Assembly: GCA_046050465.1 (NCBI GenBank)
Contig: JBJOPS010000056.1
Coordinates: 1 to 47,103, forward strand
Direction: 5' to 3'
Length of the DNA: 47,103 nucleotides
DNA from: Egaibacter sp046050465
Lineage (GTDB): Bacteria; Pseudomonadota; Gammaproteobacteria; Burkholderiales; Burkholderiaceae_C
Under the pieces are notes generated by a model, which was not told the origin of the DNA, did not search any database, and worked only from the letters and a program-made list of their open reading frames with translations. Shown here piece after piece: positions 9,625 to 17,787 of the stretch (positions within the stretch are counted from its first letter, which is position 1; each line of letters starts with the position of its first letter). The translations under genes and the position numbers were made by a program.

Positions 9625-10700
9625 CCCAGCGCTGCGCACTCATCATGGCGGGGGGCACCGGAGGGCACATCTTTCCGGGCCTTGCCGTGGCCGATGCGCT
9701 GCGTGAACGCGGCTGGCGGGTGCACTGGCTGGGCGGCAAGGGCACAGAACAGCGTCCCAGCATGGAAAGTCGCCTTGTGCCACCGCGTGGATATGCCTTT
9801 GAGACACTCGATTTCTCCGGGGTACGCGGAAAAGGAAAAATGTCACTCGTGATGTTGCCTTTGCGGTTGCTGCGTGCATTCTGGCAAAGCATTGCTGTGG
9901 TTCGTCGTGTGAAGCCGGATGTGGTCGTGGGTATGGGAGGCTACATCAGCTTTCCCGGGGGAATGATGAGTGTGCTGCTGGGCAAGCCGCTGATCCTGCA
10001 CGAACAAAATTCAGTCGCTGGTATGGCCAATAAAGTGCTTGCAGGGATTGCTGATCGTGTATTCACCGCCTTTCCTGGAGTGTTCAAGAAAGCGCAATGG
10101 GTGGGTAACCCCTTGCGTGTGGAGTTTCTTTCCAAAACCGATCCCGCCAGCCGTTTTGCTAACCGCACGGGGCCGTTGAAGCTGTTGGTGCTGGGTGGCA
10201 GTCTGGGTGCCAAAGCGCTCAATGAATGGGTACCACGTGCTCTTGCACTGATCCCCGGCGCGATCCGACCGGTCGTAACCCATCAAAGCGGCGCTTTGCA
10301 GATTGATGCACTGCGCGCCAACTACAGCGCTGCGGGTGTAATGGCCGAACTCACGCCCTTTATTGATGATACGGCTCAGGCCTTTGCTGATGCTGATCTC
10401 GTGATTTGTCGTGCCGGCGCGAGCACTGTCACAGAACTTGCTGCCGTGGGTGTAGCTGCGGTATTTGTCCCTTTTCCATCTGCCGTGGATGATCACCAGA
10501 CTACCAACGCCCGGTTTCTGGTGGATCAGGGAGGTGGCTGGTTGTTGCCGCAGGCGCAGATCACGGCTGAAGGTTTGGCTGACATGCTGAAAAAGATGGA
10601 CCGACCCGCATTACTTGCTCGGGCCACACAGGCAAAAAAACTTGAAAAAACGCAGGCTACACAAGTGCTGGTGGCTGCCTGTGAGGAACTGACCCGATGA
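9621..10700 (+). CDS. murG: UDP-GlcNAc:lipid I N-acetylglucosaminyltransferase MurG
   Basis: MurG is the peripheral membrane GT-B glycosyltransferase that converts lipid I to lipid II. The 359-residue product opens with the glycine-rich MAGGTGGHIFPGLAVADAL motif near residues 10-28. It has the second GVGMGGYISFPGG block near 110 and the C-terminal UDP-GlcNAc-binding region (VLGGSLGAKALN near 190, CRAGASTVTELAAVGVAAVFVPFPSAVDDHQTTNA near 263-297). The start overlaps ftsW and the stop overlaps murC, both as ATGA. Confidence 0.97.
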   Translation: MTQRCALIMAGGTGGHIFPGLAVADALRERGWRVHWLGGKGTEQRPSMESRLVPPRGYAFETLDFSGVRGKGKMSLVMLPLRLLRAFWQSIAVVRRVKPDVVVGMGGYISFPGGMMSVLLGKPLILHEQNSVAGMANKVLAGIADRVFTAFPGVFKKAQWVGNPLRVEFLSKTDPASRFANRTGPLKLLVLGGSLGAKALNEWVPRALALIPGAIRPVVTHQSGALQIDALRANYSAAGVMAELTPFIDDTAQAFADADLVICRAGASTVTELAAVGVAAVFVPFPSAVDDHQTTNARFLVDQGGGWLLPQAQITAEGLADMLKKMDRPALLARATQAKKLEKTQATQVLVAACEELTR

Positions 10701-12130
10701 AACACGCCATTCGCCATATTCACTTCGTCGGCATCGGCGGCGCTGGTATGTCTGGTATTGCTGAAGTACTGCATAACCTGGGCTATGCGATTTCAGGCTC
10801 TGACTTGTCCGACAGCGCGACGCTGAGACGGCTGTCGGCGCTGGGCATCAAAACCCATGTGGGGCACGAAAGTACCAACGTGGCCGGAGCCGATGCCGTG
10901 GTCACGTCGACCGCGGTGCAATCCGGCAATCCGGAGGTTATGGCCGCGCGTGAGAAGCGGATTCCGGTTGTTCCACGCGCCCTGATGCTGGCGGAGTTGA
11001 TGCGTTTGAAACAGGGTATCGCCATCGCCGGCACGCATGGCAAAACCACGACAACGAGTCTGGTCGCCAGTGTGCTGGCTGAGGCGGGCATGGATCCCAC
11101 GTTTGTAATTGGCGGGCGCCTCAACAGCGCAGGCGCCAACGCCCGCCTGGGCAGTGGTGACTACATCGTGGTGGAAGCCGATGAGTCGGATGCATCGTTC
11201 CTTAACCTGCTGCCCGTGATGGCGGTGGTGACCAATATCGACGCTGATCATATGGAAACCTACGGTCACGATTTCAACAGGCTCAAGGGTGCGTTTGTTG
11301 ACTTCCTGCATCGCATGCCCTTCTACGGCACTGCGATTCTTTGCACGGATGACCCGGCGGTGCTGGAAATCGTACCGCAGGTGACCTGTCCGATCACCAG
11401 CTACGGATTCAACGAAGATGCGCAGGTGCGGGCAGTGGATGTACGGGCGGTGGACGGCACCATGCAATTCACTGTACAACGGCGCAACGGTGTTGTCCTG
11501 CCTGATCTGTCCGTTACCCTCAACCTGCCTGGGCGCCACAACGTACTGAATGCATTGTCAGCAATAGCCGTTGCCGTTGAACTCAACGTACCTGACGCCG
11601 CAGTGCAAAAGGCTCTGGCAGAGTTCAAGGGCGTTGGTCGGCGATTCCAACGTTACGGGGACTTACCGGCTCGTGACGGAGGCACTTTCGCCGTGATCGA
11701 TGATTACGGCCACCACCCGGTGGAGATGGCGGCCACACTGGCGGCTGCACGTGGCGCGTTCCCGGGGCGGCGTCTGGTGCTGGCGTTCCAGCCGCATCGT
11801 TTTACCCGTACCCGCGATTGCTTTGAGGACTTTGTGAAGGTGATCGGACAGGCTGATGCGGTGTTGCTGGCTGAGGTGTATGCAGCCGGCGAGGTGCCTA
11901 TTGTTGCTGCGGATGGCCGTTCACTGGCCCGTGCCCTGCGTGTGGCGGGCAAGGTGGAGCCCGTATTTGTGGACGAGATCACCAACATGCCACAGGTGAT
12001 TGCAGACAACGCCCGAGGTGGTGACGTGGTTGTTTGCATGGGCGCAGGGTCCATTGGTGCCGTGCCCTCAAAGGTCGTTGAAATGCTACAAAATTCAGAG
12101 CTACTTATGCATAAGGGACGAGGGCCATGA
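10697..12130 (+). CDS. murC: UDP-N-acetylmuramate:L-alanine ligase MurC, with repeat-derived C-terminus
   Basis: MurC adds L-alanine to UDP-MurNAc in the cytoplasm. The 477-residue product starts with the Rossmann motif HFVGIGGAGMSGIAEVL. The P-loop GTHGKTTTTS lies near residue 112, EADESDASFL near 160, NIDADHMETYG near 178, and DDYGHHPVEMAATL near 336. The body is a normal MurC and its C-terminal domain ends near the VVCMGAGSIGAVPSKVVE segment. The last 15 or so codons (MLQNSELLMHKGRGP) are read from a copy of a dispersed non-coding repeat at 12084-12126, so this tail is probably recent and dispensable. The stop overlaps ddl (ATGA). Confidence 0.96.
   Translation: MKHAIRHIHFVGIGGAGMSGIAEVLHNLGYAISGSDLSDSATLRRLSALGIKTHVGHESTNVAGADAVVTSTAVQSGNPEVMAAREKRIPVVPRALMLAELMRLKQGIAIAGTHGKTTTTSLVASVLAEAGMDPTFVIGGRLNSAGANARLGSGDYIVVEADESDASFLNLLPVMAVVTNIDADHMETYGHDFNRLKGAFVDFLHRMPFYGTAILCTDDPAVLEIVPQVTCPITSYGFNEDAQVRAVDVRAVDGTMQFTVQRRNGVVLPDLSVTLNLPGRHNVLNALSAIAVAVELNVPDAAVQKALAEFKGVGRRFQRYGDLPARDGGTFAVIDDYGHHPVEMAATLAAARGAFPGRRLVLAFQPHRFTRTRDCFEDFVKVIGQADAVLLAEVYAAGEVPIVAADGRSLARALRVAGKVEPVFVDEITNMPQVIADNARGGDVVVCMGAGSIGAVPSKVVEMLQNSELLMHKGRGP
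12084..12126 (+). repeat. Dispersed Comamonadaceae-type repeat, copy 1 (inside murC 3' end)
   Basis: This copy begins TGCTACAAAATTCAGAGCTA and ends GACGAGGGCC. It aligns with copies at 37988, 43232 and 46913, all in the same orientation. The shared blocks are TGCTAC, a short AT-rich stretch, ATAGCTACT or a variant, a GCATA-like block, and ACGAGGGC. It is read in frame as the last residues of MurC, just before the ddl start. Confidence 0.75.
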
Positions 12131-13122
12131 GCCAATTTCTTTCACAATTTGGCAAGGTTGCCGTGTTGATGGGCGGTGCGTCTGCCGAGCGGGAGATCTC
12201 GTTGTTATCGGGCAATGGGGTCCTTCAGGCGCTGCGTGACAGTGGCGTGGATGCCCATGCGTTTGACCCTGCACAACGCGACCTGAGCGAATTGAAGCGG
12301 GATGGTTTTACACGCTGCTTCATTGCGCTGCATGGCCGTTTTGGTGAAGATGGCACGGTTCAGGGTGCGCTGGAGTTGTTGGGCATTCCATACACGGGTT
12401 CCGGCGTGATGGCCTCCAGCATCGCGATTGACAAGGTGATGACCAAGCGGGTCTGGATGGCCGAAGGCTTGCCCACGCCGCGTTATCACTTGTTGCAACG
12501 CGGTAACTACAGTGGCGAGCAGGTGCTGGCCACTCCTGCTGAGCTGGGCCTGCCGGTGATCGTCAAGCCAGCGCGGGAAGGCTCCTCGATTGGTGTGTCC
12601 AAGGTGACCGGTTACTCGGAAATGCAGGATGCTGTAGAAGCCGCCGCTGCGCTCGATGCCGATGTACTGTGTGAACAATTCATCAGCGGTGACGAAGTCA
12701 CTTGCCCGGTAATTGGTACCGGCGAGGGTGCGCGGGCATTGCCGGTAATACGCATCGTTGCGCCCGAAGGCAATTACGACTACCAGAATAAATATTTCAC
12801 TGACGATACCCGGTATCTTGTGCCCTGCGGTCTGCCGGCAGGTGAAGAGGAGGCCATCCAGAAAATGGTGTTGAAGGCATATAAGGTGCTGGGCTGCCGA
12901 GGCTGGGGCCGGCTCGACGTGATGATCGACGGGAAAACGCGCAAACCCTATTTGCTGGAAGTCAATACCTCGCCCGGCATGACAGGGCACTCGCTGGTTC
13001 CCATGTCAGCCAGGGCGGCCGGGATCAGTTACTCCGAATTGTGCGTGCATTTATTGGCATCCGCTACCTGTGACAACGTGATGACTGGTGTTGCCACGAG
13101 TCCGGGGGAGGTGGTGAGATGA
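12127..13122 (+). CDS. ddl: D-alanine:D-alanine ligase Ddl
   Basis: This cytoplasmic ATP-grasp enzyme makes D-Ala-D-Ala for MurF. The 331-residue product has the N-terminal VLMGGASAEREISLLSG motif, the HGRFGEDGTVQGALELLGIPYTGSGV block near residue 65-90, the ATP-binding VKPAREGSSIGVSKV near 150, and the C-terminal metal-binding EVNTSPGMTGHSLVP near residue 278. Its presence between murC and ftsQ is the standard dcw order of proteobacteria. The start overlaps murC and the stop overlaps ftsQ, both as ATGA. Confidence 0.97.
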   Translation: MSQFLSQFGKVAVLMGGASAEREISLLSGNGVLQALRDSGVDAHAFDPAQRDLSELKRDGFTRCFIALHGRFGEDGTVQGALELLGIPYTGSGVMASSIAIDKVMTKRVWMAEGLPTPRYHLLQRGNYSGEQVLATPAELGLPVIVKPAREGSSIGVSKVTGYSEMQDAVEAAAALDADVLCEQFISGDEVTCPVIGTGEGARALPVIRIVAPEGNYDYQNKYFTDDTRYLVPCGLPAGEEEAIQKMVLKAYKVLGCRGWGRLDVMIDGKTRKPYLLEVNTSPGMTGHSLVPMSARAAGISYSELCVHLLASATCDNVMTGVATSPGEVVR

Positions 13123-13904
13123 CACGGGCGAGACCTGATCCGCTGGACATCAAGCTGATGAACTTGACGGCTTCTGCGCTGTTAATTGTGTTTGTGTTGC
13201 TGGTAGCTGGTTTTCTGGTGCGCTGGGTGTCCCGTCACCCGGTGTTCGCGATTGGTGGCATTTCGGTGACGGGCGATGTCGCGCACAACAACGCTGCAAC
13301 CTTGCGCGCCAATGTGGTGCATCGCCTGGGGGGAACCTTTTTCACACTTGACCTGGCGCAGGCCAGGACAGCCTTTGAATCGGTCCCATGGGTGCGTCAG
13401 GCAGTTGTCAAACGCTCGTTCCCCAACCGTCTGAAGGTTGCCCTGCAGGAACACCAGGCAGTCGCTTACTGGGGTGTTGAAGGTGACGCTATGCTGGTAA
13501 ACAGTTATGGCGAAGTATTTGAAGCCAACTCGGGCGAGATCGAACAAGAGAACTTGCCCAGGCTTTTGGGCCCGGATGGGCAAGCATTGATTATTTGGGA
13601 TATGTACACAAATCTTCAGCCAGCCTATGCAGCCATGGACTTGGTCCTGGAGCAACTCGAACTTACCGTGCGGGGTGGTTGGCGAGCCAAATTTGACTCT
13701 GGCGCCGAAGTGGAGCTCGGGTCTGGTTCAAACCAGGAGGTACTGGAGCGTTCCAGGCGGTTCCTTAAAACTGTGATGCAGGTTACTGCAAAACATGAGC
13801 GCACACCTGATGCGCTGGAGACTGCGGATCTGCGGTATGCGGAAGGTTACGCAATTCGCTTGCGTGGTGTGACGACAGACACTGCCGATGCGCAGAAAAA
13901 GTAG
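13119..13904 (+). CDS. ftsQ: Cell division protein FtsQ
   Basis: FtsQ is a bitopic inner-membrane divisome protein that recruits FtsB and FtsL. The 261-residue product has a short cytoplasmic N-terminus, one membrane helix at about residues 14-34 and a periplasmic POTRA domain beginning near VFAIGGISVTGDVAHNN. The following beta domain has VPWVRQAVVKRSFPNRLKVALQEHQAVAYW, the best conserved FtsQ segment. The start overlaps ddl (ATGA). A gap of 26 bp with a purine-rich ribosome site separates it from ftsA. Confidence 0.95.
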   Translation: MTRARPDPLDIKLMNLTASALLIVFVLLVAGFLVRWVSRHPVFAIGGISVTGDVAHNNAATLRANVVHRLGGTFFTLDLAQARTAFESVPWVRQAVVKRSFPNRLKVALQEHQAVAYWGVEGDAMLVNSYGEVFEANSGEIEQENLPRLLGPDGQALIIWDMYTNLQPAYAAMDLVLEQLELTVRGGWRAKFDSGAEVELGSGSNQEVLERSRRFLKTVMQVTAKHERTPDALETADLRYAEGYAIRLRGVTTDTADAQKK

Positions 13905-13930
13905 AAAACAACCGAGCAGCAGGTAAATAT

Positions 13931-15160
13931 ATGGCAAAAGAATACAAAGACCTCGTCGTGGGACTGGATATCGGCACCGCCAAGGTGATGGTGGTTGTGG
14001 CCGAAGTCTTGCCCGATGGGGATCTGAAGCTGGCCGGTCTGGGCATCGCGCCCAGCAATGGGTTGAAGCGCGGCGTGGTAGTCAATATTGACGCCACCGT
14101 GCAAAGCATTCAGCAGGCACTGAAAGAAGCCGAGCTGATGGCAGACTGCAAAATCACGCGCGTTTACACCGGCATTACTGGCAGTCATATTCGCGGTATC
14201 AATTCCAGTGGCATGGTGGCCGTGAAAGACCGCGAGGTTACGCAGACGGATGTTGCGCGTGTAGTGGAAACGGCCAAAGCCATCAACATTTCCACTGATC
14301 AGCGCCTGTTGCTGGTGGAGCCGCAGGAGTTCGTGATTGATGGTCAGGATGTCAAAGAGCCCATTGGCATGAGCGGCATTCGGCTGGAGGCCAAGGTGCA
14401 TATCGTGACCGGTGCACAAGGAGCAGCAGAAAACATCATCAAATGTGTGCGTCGCTGCGGCCTGGAAGTAGAGCAACTCATGCTCAATCCATTGGCTAGT
14501 AGCTTGTCTGTGCTGACAGAAGACGAACGTGAACTGGGCGTGGCATTGGTTGACATTGGTGCAGGAACCACCGATGTAGCCATTTTTACCAATGGTGCCA
14601 TTCGCCATACTGCCGTGATACCGATTGCGGGTGATCTTATTACCAGCGATATTGCCATGGCTCTACGTACTCCGACCAAAGATGCTGAAGACATCAAAGT
14701 GGAAAGCGGCTACGCCAAGCAACTACTGGCCGATCCGCAAACCCAGGTTGAAGTGCCGGGTCTGGGGGATCGCGGGCCACGCATGCTCAGCCGACAGGCG
14801 CTGGCCGGGGTGATAGAGCCGCGCATCGAGGAGATTTTTTCACTGGTACATCAAGTCATGCGTGACTCCGGCTTTGAAGAGGTGCTCTCCAGCGGCATCG
14901 TTCTGACTGGGGGCAGCTGCGTCATGCCGGGCATGGTCGAGTTGGGTGAGGACATTTTCCTCAAGCCGGTGCGCCGTGGTATTCCCAAATACACCGGAGT
15001 CCTGTCCGACATGGTGGCCCAGCCTCGTGTGGCGACGGTTATGGGGTTGTTGGAAGAGGCACGGCTGGCGCGTTTTCGTGGCTTCAAGGTGGCTCAGAAA
15101 AACGGATCCATGAAAACCGCACTCAGCCAGGTCAAAGACTGGTTTGTAGGGAACTTCTAG
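13931..15160 (+). CDS. ftsA: Cell division protein FtsA
   Basis: FtsA is the actin-like ATPase that tethers FtsZ to the membrane and signals to the periplasmic division machinery. The 409-residue product has the phosphate-1 motif VVGLDIGTAKVMVVV near residue 8, the FtsA-specific 1C domain in the N-terminal half, phosphate-2 VALVDIGAGTTDVAIF near 200, and VLTGGSCVMPGM near 325. It ends with the amphipathic segment VKDWFVGNF that acts as the membrane-targeting helix in this family. A 171-bp gap follows before ftsZ. Confidence 0.97.
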   Translation: MAKEYKDLVVGLDIGTAKVMVVVAEVLPDGDLKLAGLGIAPSNGLKRGVVVNIDATVQSIQQALKEAELMADCKITRVYTGITGSHIRGINSSGMVAVKDREVTQTDVARVVETAKAINISTDQRLLLVEPQEFVIDGQDVKEPIGMSGIRLEAKVHIVTGAQGAAENIIKCVRRCGLEVEQLMLNPLASSLSVLTEDERELGVALVDIGAGTTDVAIFTNGAIRHTAVIPIAGDLITSDIAMALRTPTKDAEDIKVESGYAKQLLADPQTQVEVPGLGDRGPRMLSRQALAGVIEPRIEEIFSLVHQVMRDSGFEEVLSSGIVLTGGSCVMPGMVELGEDIFLKPVRRGIPKYTGVLSDMVAQPRVATVMGLLEEARLARFRGFKVAQKNGSMKTALSQVKDWFVGNF

Positions 15161-15331
15161 TCATGCTGAACATGAGCGCACGGTTAACAGGCTATTCCAG
15201 CACCATTCAGAATCGCTTGAGTTCACATTGGCGATGGCGATGTACTGATCCACCCGATGTCGGTACAGGCAAAGATACAACAAGACAGCAACGGTTTATC
15301 AATTCAGGCAACTGCAAATCAGGAGAAAAAA

Positions 15332-16534
15332 ATGAGTATAGAAATGATTGAAGAGGGCTTCAACCTGGGTACCCGAATCAAGGTCATCGGGGTTGGTGGT
15401 GGTGGCGGCAACGCCGTAAAACACATGATTGGTTGCGATGTACAGGGCGTTGAGTTCATTTGTGCCAACACAGATGCTCAGGCTCTGAGCAACAGCGTGG
15501 CACACAAGACTATCCAACTCGGCAACAGTGGCCTGGGCGCTGGCAGCAAGCCAGACAAGGGCCGCGAATCGGCTGAGCTGGCAATTGATGACATTCGCGC
15601 GGCGATTGACGGCGCACACATGCTCTTCATCACTGCCGGTATGGGCGGTGGCACAGGTACAGGTGCCGCGCCTGTGATTGCACGTGTCGCCAAGGAAATG
15701 GGCATTTTGACTGTGGGTGTGGTAACCAAACCCTTTGATTGGGAAGGCGGTCGTCGCATGACCAATGCCGACAACGGGCTGGCCGAACTCGAAGCCAATG
15801 TGGACTCACTCATTGTTGTGCTCAACGAGAAACTGCTCGAGGTGATGGGTGAAGATGTTACCCAGGACGAGGCCTTTGCCCATGCCAACGATGTATTGAA
15901 GAATGCAGTTGGAGGCATTGCCGAGATCATCAATGTGCCAGGCCATGTGAACGTTGACTTTGAAGACGTGCGCACAGTCATGGGTGAGCCGGGCAAAGCC
16001 ATGATGGGCACGGCAGTGGCGAAGGGACCTGACCGTGCGCGTATTGCTGCCGAACAGGCCGTGGCCTGTCCGCTGCTCGAAGGCATTGACCTGTCTGGCG
16101 CCAAGGGCGTACTGGTGTTGATCACTGCAGCTAAAGGCTCACTCAAGCTGAGCGAATCCAAGCTGGCCATGAACACCATTCGTGCGTATGCATCGCCGGA
16201 CGCCCATGTGATTTACGGCACAGCTTATGACGATAGCCTGATGGATGAAATTCGCGTCACCGTAGTAGCTACCGGACTTAGTCGCCAGGGCATCCGTCGC
16301 ACGGCACCGCCGTTGCAGATTTTGCGCACCGGGACCGACAACGTGCCGTTTCATGTCCCGACCACAAGCCACACTCCTGCAGGCATGGTGCAGCCTGACT
16401 ACCAAAACATGGGAACCCCAAGCGTGTGGCGCACCCGCGACCGTACACAAGCGGCAGCCAAAGTGGATGCGTTGTCCAGTGGCGGCATGGATGACTACGA
16501 AATTCCGGCCTATCTGCGGAAACAGGCTGATTGA
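15332..16534 (+). CDS. ftsZ: Cell division protein FtsZ
   Basis: FtsZ is the tubulin-like GTPase that forms the Z-ring. The product is 400 residues when started at the ATG at 15332, preceded by the ribosome site AGGAG. An upstream ATG at 15257 in the same frame would add 25 non-family residues and is rejected. The nucleotide-binding loop VGGGGGNAV lies near residue 21, the tubulin signature GGGTGTG at 105-111, and the T7-loop region near 205. A variable linker leads to the conserved C-terminal peptide DDYEIPAYLRKQAD, which binds FtsA. The 171-bp leader between ftsA and ftsZ probably carries a promoter, but I could not pick one with confidence. Confidence 0.98.
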   Translation: MSIEMIEEGFNLGTRIKVIGVGGGGGNAVKHMIGCDVQGVEFICANTDAQALSNSVAHKTIQLGNSGLGAGSKPDKGRESAELAIDDIRAAIDGAHMLFITAGMGGGTGTGAAPVIARVAKEMGILTVGVVTKPFDWEGGRRMTNADNGLAELEANVDSLIVVLNEKLLEVMGEDVTQDEAFAHANDVLKNAVGGIAEIINVPGHVNVDFEDVRTVMGEPGKAMMGTAVAKGPDRARIAAEQAVACPLLEGIDLSGAKGVLVLITAAKGSLKLSESKLAMNTIRAYASPDAHVIYGTAYDDSLMDEIRVTVVATGLSRQGIRRTAPPLQILRTGTDNVPFHVPTTSHTPAGMVQPDYQNMGTPSVWRTRDRTQAAAKVDALSSGGMDDYEIPAYLRKQAD

Positions 16535-16538
16535 TAAA

Positions 16539-16634
16539 ACCCCCCGGCTACGCGTACTGCGTGTCGCTACGCTTTCCCTCTTGCGGGGGCGCACCTCTGT
16601 GGCCCGGCCTGGCCGGCTCCACGGTGTTTCTGGC
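16539..16634. repeat. GC-rich intergenic repeat of a type common in Comamonadaceae
   Basis: The ftsZ-lpxC spacer holds a GC-rich element that starts CCCCCCGGCTACGCG, has CCCTCTTGCGGGGGCGCACC in the middle, then GGCCCGGCCTGGCCGGCTCC, and ends GGTGTTTCTGG. From memory, elements of this layout recur between genes in Acidovorax and Rhodoferax relatives. It contains short inverted repeats that could fold in RNA and might end ftsZ transcription. Only one copy is seen in this window, so the repeat status is inferred. Confidence 0.5.
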
Positions 16635-16678
16635 GAATAACACGCACTTTGGATGCCGGAGGCCCTTTGCGCTACTTT

Positions 16679-16684
16679 TACAAT
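16679..16684 (+). promoter_or_regulatory. Possible -10 element of a leaderless lpxC transcript
   Basis: The hexamer TACAAT ends seven bases before the GTG taken as the lpxC start. If used, transcription would begin at or next to the GTG and the mRNA would have almost no leader. No good -35 element is seen at the usual distance. Confidence 0.35.
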
Positions 16685-16690
16685 AGCCCC

Positions 16691-17614
16691 GTGTTGCAGC
16701 AACGAACCCTCAAATCCCTCACCCGCGCCGTTGGCGTGGGTGTGCACAGCGGGCAACGGGTGGAGTTGACGTTGCGGCCTGCACAGCCCGACATGGGTAT
16801 CGTGTTTCGGCGTGTGGATTTACCCACGCCGGTGGATATTCCCATGTCGGCCAGCGCGGTCTCCGATACCCGCATGGCCACCACGGTGTCCAACGGCGGG
16901 GCGAAGGTGGCTACTGTCGAGCATCTGATGTCGGCCTGCTCGGGATTGGGCATCGACAACCTTTATGTGGACATCACTGCCGAAGAGGTGCCGATTCTGG
17001 ATGGCTCGGCCGCTTCCTATGTGTTTCTGCTGCAAAGCGCAGGTATCGAGCTGCAAAATGCACCGCGCCGGTTCATCCGCGTGAACAAGCCGGTTGAAGT
17101 GCGTGAGGGGCAGGGTGCGTCTGAACGCTGGGCGCGTCTGGAGCCTTTCCATGGCTACAAGCTGAGTTTCGAGATCGACTTTGATCATCCTGCTGTGGAC
17201 TCCACTGGCCAGCGGGTGGAATTTGACATGAGCGTGCATTCCTATTCACGCGACATCGCACGGGCCCGCACGTTCGGGTTCACCAAAGACGTGGAGATGA
17301 TGCGGGTCAACGGCCTGGGCCTGGGTGGCGGACTGGACAACGCCATCGTGATGGACGACTACAAGGTGCTCAACGCGGGTGGCCTGCGGTACGACGACGA
17401 GTTCGTCAAACACAAGATTCTCGATGCGATGGGCGACCTGTATATGCTGGGCAAACCATTGCTGGCCAGCTACAGTGCCTTTCGCTCAGGGCACGCGCTC
17501 AACAACAAGCTGGCTCGTGCACTCTTGTCGCGTACCGATGCCTGGGAGCTGGTGACCTTTGCAGATGACAAACTTGCACCCAATGGTTTTGCGCAACTGG
17601 CTAGAGCCTGGTAA
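16691..17614 (+). CDS. lpxC: UDP-3-O-acyl-N-acetylglucosamine deacetylase LpxC
   Basis: LpxC is the zinc deacetylase that commits UDP-acyl-GlcNAc to lipid A synthesis. Starting at the GTG at 16691 gives 307 residues beginning VLQQRTLKSLTRAVGVGVHSG, the usual N-terminus. An earlier in-frame start at 16649 would add 14 residues unlike the family. Zinc ligands are visible as the histidine in VEHLMSACSG and as HKILDAMGD (His and Asp), with the catalytic-region SGHALNNKL further on. Its position after ftsZ is typical of proteobacteria. There is no clear ribosome site before the GTG. Confidence 0.96.
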   Translation: MLQQRTLKSLTRAVGVGVHSGQRVELTLRPAQPDMGIVFRRVDLPTPVDIPMSASAVSDTRMATTVSNGGAKVATVEHLMSACSGLGIDNLYVDITAEEVPILDGSAASYVFLLQSAGIELQNAPRRFIRVNKPVEVREGQGASERWARLEPFHGYKLSFEIDFDHPAVDSTGQRVEFDMSVHSYSRDIARARTFGFTKDVEMMRVNGLGLGGGLDNAIVMDDYKVLNAGGLRYDDEFVKHKILDAMGDLYMLGKPLLASYSAFRSGHALNNKLARALLSRTDAWELVTFADDKLAPNGFAQLARAW

Positions 17615-17747
17615 TTTTTACTGCTTTGGGGTGCAGTGTATTGTTTGCTCCTTACGCAGGCACCGGGCAACCCGGGTTCAGATGCTACGGACTGTTAGTG
17701 CTCAAATGGATGCATGCTGAATTCCTGGGCGCGCCAGTGCTTATGGC

Positions 17748-17780
17748 AAAAAAAATCCCAACCAATAAAGGTCGGGATTT
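17748..17780 (-). terminator. Rho-independent terminator after the hrcA/tRNA-Ile unit
   Basis: Read on the minus strand, a 10-bp stem AATCCCGACC / GGTTGGGATT (one G-U pair) closes a six-base loop and is followed by a run of T. It lies 8 bases past the tRNA 3' end. Confidence 0.8.
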
Positions 17781-17787
17781 CAAACAA

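Noticed and set aside
15257..15331. An N-terminal extension of FtsZ from ATG 15257
   Set aside because: The added 25 residues do not match FtsZ proteins, and ATG 15332 has a good AGGAG site.
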